Positions 57,701 to 64,000 of a stretch of DNA of 64,000 nucleotides are shown here, piece by piece. The position numbers and the translations under genes are program-made. The DNA is from Cycas panzhihuaensis (taxonomy: Eukaryota > Cycadophyta): positions 210,993,741 to 211,057,740 of the forward strand of contig CM041465.1 of assembly GCA_023213395.1 (NCBI GenBank), given 5' to 3'. Within the stretch, counting starts at the first letter, position 1, and each line of letters opens with the position of its first letter. The notes under the pieces are model-generated. The model did not search any database and was not told the origin of the DNA. It saw nothing but the letters and a program-made list of their open reading frames with translations.

Positions 57701-58529
57701 CTATATATGCAATAAAATGGCAAATCATAAGGCAACAATGACAACTTTAAACTCAACCAAGTTATTAATATCATGATCCAAATATCTTCTAGTGACTTTA
57801 AAAAGATCTCCATTGGAATCTCAGATAATCTAGGTACTCACATTTAGACTTGATTTTCCATAGGAAGTACTATCAACATGGATTGTCCAAGTCTGAATAA
57901 TAGACATGATAGTAACGAACTAATCTAATCAAAGTAGTAAAATAAAAGCATTAGGTATGTAAATATAGGCCAATATAAGAGAATTTATGTTAATCAAAAT
58001 AATATTTAGAAAACAAGGGTTAGACTCTTCTATAGTAAAAGAATGAATCACATTACAAGGTAAAGCATTAAGCACAAGGAATATGCCAAGCTTAAGAAGC
58101 AAAAGTAAGGGTCATAAATATCCTATCAAGTTATACCCTTAGAAAAATTAATTAAAATCCAACAACAACTATAAAAGTAGCATGTATGCCTTAACAAAAG
58201 GACTTAAATATTCATTTATAGCTAAAAAGCAAAGAGTAGGATTAATAATACTATGACAACATTAATTCTTTAGATAAAAATGGCAAAAGCCAAAAAAAGA
58301 GTATACTTTAGATGTATGAAAGCAAAAAAGAGTATGAAGAAGGGTTAAAGATAACAATTCAAGACCATGAAGTGAATAAAGTTGACTTTTTAAAAATTTT
58401 ACATTTTTTAAAGATTTTTAAATGATAATAAGGTAATATAGCTTTTAAAATGAAATCATTCACGTAGTCTTTGAAGTAAGGTGGCGATGATTGGTTTGAA
58501 AATCTAAATGCCATGCTAAAGCAATGCAA
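57701..58529. other. Gene-free region
   Basis: Nothing recognised. By position it could include the 3' end and LTR of T3 (minus strand), but no polypurine tract or LTR edge was identified. Confidence 0.4.
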
Positions 58530-59420
58530 TTATATAATATATACAACAAACCTTGAAGTATCAATAATAAGATTTAAGATGAGAGGTGTTTATAAGGTTA
58601 ATTAGTTTATCACCTATTAATGTTAGCAAATGATAAGACCCATTTAGTAGAACATATGTAACTATAAATAAACCAACCTATATGGAGTTTAATTTACCCC
58701 TAGCTCAATCCATAGAGAAATCAAAACTTAGCACTTTTTCACCAATTTAAAATATTCTAGATTGAATTGACCTATCATAAAACACTTTTTCATATTTTCG
58801 TTTTACTACAACGTTTTAATGAGCTAACCACCTATGCTCATCTAACTACTCAAGATAAAATTGATGGGATTCTAAGATCTTAGAATTAGGCAAACTATTA
58901 TGCAAAGTAATGCATAATAAGGACATTTCAATTTCTATTGGAAAAATTATTTCAACTCCATACATTAGATTAAAAGGGGAACACCCTGTAGAAGTTTTGG
59001 TTATGGTACAATAAAGCCAAAGTGCATGATATGTTTGCAAATTCCAATCTTTTTTAAAAGTATTAACTACTTTCTAAAGGATTTTTACTAAGATTTTATT
59101 AAAAGCCTTAGTTTATCCATTGCTTTAGGATAATATGGGGATGGCTTAGAATGCTCAATGTCTAGTTTAATATATAGGTCCTAAATAACATCATTAATGA
59201 ATGTGTTCCTTGATTAGATACAAAAGTATCATGGACTCTAAATCTACAAAAGATTTGGTTAAAGAGGAATAAGGCAATGGTATACTTATCAACCTTAACA
59301 ATAGACATTACCTCTACCCACTTAATAAAATAGTAAAATAGTCAATAATTATGATAATAAATATATGTTCATTTGAAGATAAAGGATTAAATAGACCAAT
59401 AAAGTCTAAACCCTACTTGA
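58530..59420 (-). pseudogene. Gypsy integrase of element T3
   Basis: Minus strand: KWVEVMSIVKVDKYTI then FCRFRVHDTFVSNQGTHS (near 59200-59260), where the second catalytic Asp is Asn. Then, after a frameshift, ORF 58846-59040 with ALWLYCTITKTSTGCSPFNL and MYGVEIIFPIEIEM. The C-terminal domain is nearly whole: VFYDRSIQSRIF, IGEKVLSFDF, LNGSYHLLTLIGDKL and INTSHLKSYY near 58540-58760. Good length for a gypsy integrase core plus C-terminus; the zinc-binding N-terminus is poor. Confidence 0.85.
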
Positions 59421-59879
59421 AAAATGAATCAGAAGAGGTAACTCAATGTAATAGAGAGGGTCACTTTAAAATTTGATTATTAAATATTTAATAATTAAGG
59501 CAACAATGAATAAATAAATATACATTAAAAAATTATGCCAGCTAATAATAGCCAGCTCTCATAACATTTTTCATTGTAAAACGACATGAAAAATGACCAT
59601 CATAAACCCCTAAGTGACAATCATTCAAAATTCATTAAGACTTGACTTCAAAAATATGTCTTGCATTTGATAATACAATTCATCACCAAAAATAATATAA
59701 TGGGAAAAAAGTAGATGAATTCAGTGCTTTTCTTTTCAAGTTAAGTTTAGCTTATAAGTTTGTTTCTAAAAATACATAATTACATTGAAATACTTTGAAT
59801 TAGTATCTAAGAGTAAAATATACTCATCTAAGAAAGAGCCATCAAAAGTTTGAGCAACTTCTTTTTTAAGTATATGTAT

Positions 59880-61240
59880 AACAATAATGAGTTCCACTAT
59901 TACCATTCCTTTCTTTGCATTGGTTAAGCAAATTTCAACAATTATTCATCCTCTAACATGACAAAAAGATAGGATTTGGTAAGTAAATACTTCAAGGGAT
60001 TAGTGTTTACTATTACCTTAGTGTGAACAAATAATAAATAATCTTATAACTTTTTAACAACATAAATAATAACAAGATATTGTCATTCGATCTTAGAATA
60101 GGCTAATTCTCAATCAGAAAGAAGTTTACTAATATAATAAATGGAACATTTTTTCCCCAAACTATCAAGTTAAATTAGTACAATATATACTAATAAATTT
60201 TAGGCAATATTATAAAGGATAAAATCCTTCAAAAAATCTAAAGGAGCTAATATAAGGTCTTGGATAAGAGTCTCTTTAAGAAGTTTAAAAACCTCCTTAC
60301 AAATTAAGCTCCAAATAAATAGAACATTTTTATAATAAAGTTAATTTAAAGGTTGATCCTTTGAAGCGAGATCAACTATGAAGCATCGCCAATAATTAAT
60401 TCTACCCAAAAAAGGATTTTATTTGGGTAACTATTATAACAAGGGGTATATCTTAAATAACCCTAACTTTATGAGGATTGGTGTTGATCCTGTGAACCCT
60501 AATAATAAAGCTAAGAAATTTTCTAATAATAACATCAAATACACATTTGGTAGGACTCAAATGAATTAGATATTTGATACATTTTTTAAAGATTGATCTT
60601 AAGTCATGTATATGGTTAAAACATTTATGTGATTAACTATTTAGAATATTAACATAAGAATTTACTAAATCATAAGAAATAGGATTGTGAAATATAATTG
60701 TCATTGCCTGTTGATATTTTGTGTCAACATTGATAAGCTCAAATGGCATCACACAATAAGAATAGGTACCACAAGGGGTAATAAATGATGTTTTTATCTA
60801 ATCTTTTTTAGTTAGACAAATTTGGTTACAACTAGAGAAACCATCCATAAAAAATATAACTTCAAAACTAGTGACAGAATCAATAATTTTATTAATAAAT
60901 GGTAAAGGATAATTGTCCTTAGGACATGCTTTGTTAAGTTGATGAAATTCAACATAAATTTGAATAGTTTCATTTATTTTTTATAACAGGAACAATATTC
61001 AAAACCCATTTAGGATAATAAATAGGGTAAATGAATTTTACTTTTAGAATCTTTTTAATATTATTTTTAATGAGTAAAGATAATTGATGCTTTATAGGTC
61101 TTTATTTTTATTTGATATGATGAGCATTAAGATGGGTGACAATGTTATGAACAACAATGCTTAAGTCCATGCTAGGGATCTCATCATAAGACCATACAAA
61201 GACTTTATAGAATTCTTAGAGAAGGTTTATATAAACTTGA
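59880..61240 (-). pseudogene. Gypsy reverse transcriptase and RNase H of T3
   Basis: Minus strand: WSYDEIPSMDLSIVVHNIVT (near 61130-61185) opens RT; then WVLNIVPVIKNK, FHQLNKACPKDNYPLPFINK (near 60930), IFFMDGFSSCNQI (first catalytic-type Asp, near 60860) and ITPCGTYSYCVMPFELIN. The YVDD site reads YVNI (60645-60656): one Asp codon deleted, the other changed to Asn. FFGRINYWRCFIVDLASKDQ follows, then RNase H with LAYSKIE-stop-QYLVIIYVVKKL, then VIVNTNPLKYLLTKS (near 59990). Well preserved in order, but inactive. Confidence 0.88.
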
Positions 61241-61779
61241 CATTGATTAAGGGTGCATTCAATGTGTAATTTAATAATTTAAGAGGTTACAGTTATGAAA
61301 ATGTTGATATCAATAATTTCATCAACAAACATTAGATTACCCTCTTCAAAGCGTTTAAGGGCAAGTGGAAAAACATTATTAAATATAAATTGTTGGAATA
61401 AAGGAGAAGAATAAGTAATTTAAAGAATTTCTTGAGCACTTAGAGCATCAAGTTCATAGGAAAAAGAACCAAATTTAATTGACTTAGATGTCGAGTAATA
61501 AGAATGTTAATTTTTACTATGAAAACCATCTTAAGTTTTATCACTAACAAATAAGAAATTCAAGATAACATCATCATCTTGAAATAGGTCCAATGAAGCA
61601 ATATAATTCGTCTCAATGAGAAAGATTCTTAGTTCAAAAGTAAATTTAGGATGAAACTCTCAAGGAGGGATAAATCCATAAATACCTAAACCCATATCCT
61701 TTATTTGTTATTCTTAATTAATGTCAAGGTATGGAATGCTCTAAAGATTAGGTATTTTTATGGATATTTCATAATGAAA

Positions 61780-62135
61780 TTTAGATAACTTAATAATTTT
61801 TACATGGTTTCCATTAAAGAATTGAATTCCTCCAAGTAAAGATGATAGAATATCTTGCATTACTCGAATCCAAGGTTAGCCTAAAAGAATGTTATAATCT
61901 AAAGGCCATATCAACAACTTCAATATTGATTTTAATTATTTTACTTTCAAATATAATAGACAGGTTATAAATTTTCTCCATGGTTGAACACTTTATAGTG
62001 TGAAAACCTTTAATACAAGTAGGACTTTTATCCAATGTTTTGAGTTGCAAGGATCACATAAGTAAGATGGGGATAACATTAAAAGAACACCCATAATCAA
62101 CAATAGCATGATAGATGATTATGTCACAAATGATT
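61780..62135 (-). pseudogene. Gypsy protease of T3
   Basis: AIVDYGCSFNVIPILLM (near 62075-62110) is the retropepsin active-site block with Asp kept but the following Ser/Thr changed to Tyr. CSTMEKIYNLSIIFE and a decayed 'ILLGRPWIR'-like segment (ILLG-stop-PWIRVMQDILSS near 61850-61900) follow. The linker between protease and RT runs 61240-61780. Confidence 0.75.
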
Positions 62136-62799
62136 ACCTAAACCATAGATGGTCTAGGATTAGGCCAAGCTAAAATATAAATAGGAAGTAAATATAGGTC
62201 AAAGGATAAAACTTGAGAAGAGGTTTCAAAAGATTATATCCCTAAAGTATTAATGCAATTTTTCCTATGTAAAGGATAATGTTCCAAAACATCATACAAT
62301 AACATCCCTAATGAAATACTTTTAAAATTATTAACAAAGGAATATGAGGGAAAAACTTTATTCCCTATAATTAGAAGAAAAGGTTTAAAAAAACTTTGAT
62401 GTACAAGGAATATAAATTGTTGCAGGTGGTTTATATTCCTTTAACTATTGATCAAATTATATATCTTACTTTACAACTTTTAAATGGGTTTATACTGCAA
62501 AGACATGAGATAAATCAATGTCATTGGGCTCAATTAGATATATTTGTAAGATAAGTTTCTTTCCAATTACTTTACTAGACTCATATGGTTTAAAAATTTA
62601 AATTCTAGGAGAAGTTTGAGGGACAAAGTTAATATTTTATCCTAATGGGGTATAACTAGGGATAAAAGTAGGTTCAAAAGTATTTAATTTAGGAGTGGAG
62701 AATTAACAACCTATTATTTACAAAGGATTTGAAGTTAGGGGATGATGAACCTACAATGTATTGAGTTGGTTCTATAGACTCTAAAATTGAGCCATAAGT

Positions 62800-64000
62800 T
62801 GTTGCTAAGCATCAATAGGTGAAGCTTACATCATATGCATGGGACATTCATTGTTATTATTTAGAAATGGGTTTTTATACATTCCCATGTCTTAGTTGAG
62901 ATTCAATGGTTGTCCTTGATGTATTTGAGTTTAGTTGGGATAATTACGATTAGTACGAGTGGTAATTAAATAAATCATTCACAACAAACATTCTCTCAAT
63001 GGTTATTTTTACTATAATAATTATAGTAAAGAGGTTTTACTCAAGGCTATTACTACCTATTTATAAGAGTAGATGGAAGGTTATTTTGTAGACAAGGATA
63101 AGAATTACATTGCCCCCTTGGCTAATAAAAAGGAGGTCTATTTGGTTGTCATTGTATGTCTTAAACAAAAGAATTATAAGGATCGTTATATGTAACCAGG
63201 TTTTAAACTGATTGTATTAATTAGGTAATTAATATAACTAGGTCAAATAATGATGCTAGAGAAGAAGATTGAGTGAGTTGTTTGAATGACTTGTTGAGTA
63301 GGTTGATATGGAGGAGGTAAGGATGATCCTCCACCAACAACTCCATCACCATTAGGATCATTGGGTCGAATGATTTGTAAAGGGGTTAGGGTTTTAATAG
63401 TCATCAATCTTGACTGAATTAAAGCATTCTTGTATTAACAAGTAAGTTATTTAGCTTCATAATAAGATTTAGTATTTTTTTTTAGAAGTTCAAAATGAAT
63501 GACACTAGTTAGACTATTTAGGAAGGCCTATTTAATAGTGATGTCATCTAGAGGGATAGTATAACAAATAACCAAATTTTAGAAACCTTTTATATGCTGA
63601 CAAATATCTTAGTGGGGAGTTTGTTTATATGTTAGCAAAGTGCAAAGACCATCACCCTTGACTTTTAGTAAAGAAAAATGATTGAGAAAATTCTTAAGCA
63701 ATTCTCTGGTATTGTTAATTGAATTTGAATGGAGTTTTACAAACCAAAAGATACTAGCATCCCCTAAAACTATATGGGGGAAAAGCCTCATTTGAATAAT
63801 ATCATCACAAATTTGAGCAATATTATGGAAAGCACCAATATGCTTTTAGGATCCTCATTTGATTTCCTATAAAACTTAGGTAAACCAGGTGGAATAATGG
63901 GCATATCTAGAACCAATGCTAGTAGGCATCACAGCCATGATGGGACAAGACTTATATTGGTATATGAAGAGGAAGACTGACTCCCTTCTAGAATACTTAT
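62800..64000 (-). pseudogene. Gypsy gag of T3, partial at window edge
   Basis: Capsid core in ORF 63609-63791: MRLFPHIVLGDASIFWFVKL then NTRELLKNFLNHF, the Retrotrans_gag 'R.FP..L.G.A..W...L......I..W..L...F...F' pattern. Upstream (63800-63920) PIIPPGLPKFYRKSNEDPKS resembles the 'F.GKS.EDP' start of the domain. The C-terminal part (62800-63500) is Gln/Asn/Pro-rich with many stops. The N-terminus probably continues past the window. Confidence 0.78.

Noticed and set aside
54017-57711. ATGCA as target duplication of the second short copia element
   Set aside because: The right copy is not flush with the LTR end defined by the alignment; a short phrase like this is expected by chance.

Overview
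This is a plant nuclear intergenic window: AT-rich, CG-poor and built almost entirely of decayed LTR retrotransposons. I see no intact cellular protein-coding gene, rRNA, convincing tRNA or CRISPR array. The plant assignment rests on a Tat-like Ty3/gypsy element (gag, protease, RT, RNase H, integrase), a chromodomain-type Ty3/gypsy element, Ty1/copia elements with initiator-Met tRNA primer sites, and an L1-type LINE 3' end with a zf-RVT finger. The heavy nested decay suggests a large, slowly purged genome. The species cannot be named from the sequence.

Layout. 1-2.1 kb: gag of a Tat-like element (T1) on the minus strand, cut by the window edge. 2.1-6.5 kb: non-coding, possibly long-LTR material, with a TC microsatellite, a GC-rich island, a five-copy minisatellite and an inverted repeat. 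6.5-8.2 kb: a broken plus-strand ORF resembling plant-mobile-domain/DUF7745 proteins. 9.1-9.5 kb: a minus-strand RNase HI domain. 10.55-24.56 kb: a composite Tat-like element (T2, minus strand). It reads gag, protease, RT, RNase H and half an integrase, then joins abruptly at about 12.5 kb to a second RT-end/RNase H/integrase module. A complete 5.27 kb copia element (15976-21241, minus strand, 206-bp LTRs, 5-bp target duplication TTAAC) sits between the protease and RT of T2. 24.56-28 kb: non-coding, LTR-like. 28.0-29.0 kb: LINE 3' end, plus strand. 29.0-34.2 kb: nothing recognisable. 34.23-40.85 kb: an old chromovirus (minus strand) with both LTRs. 41.9-42.9 kb: a stray gypsy RT/RNase H relic. 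43.86-44.06 kb: a large ACAT/AT microsatellite. 45.93-49.92 kb: a short copia element (plus strand) with target duplication AAATA, keeping only gag and the RNase H tail. 54.02-57.70 kb: a second short copia element (minus strand) with the same architecture. 58.5-64.0 kb: a third gypsy element (T3, minus strand), integrase to gag, running off the right edge.

Nothing here works as a living system; every polyprotein is broken. The common lesions are Gln or Trp codons turned to stops, zinc-ligand Cys to Tyr, and catalytic Asp/Glu to Asn/Lys, as expected from C-to-T decay of methylated cytosines. The points most worth following up are the possible antisense extra ORF and off-position RNase H of the T2 element, its duplicated RNase H-integrase junction, and the two pol-deleted copia elements.
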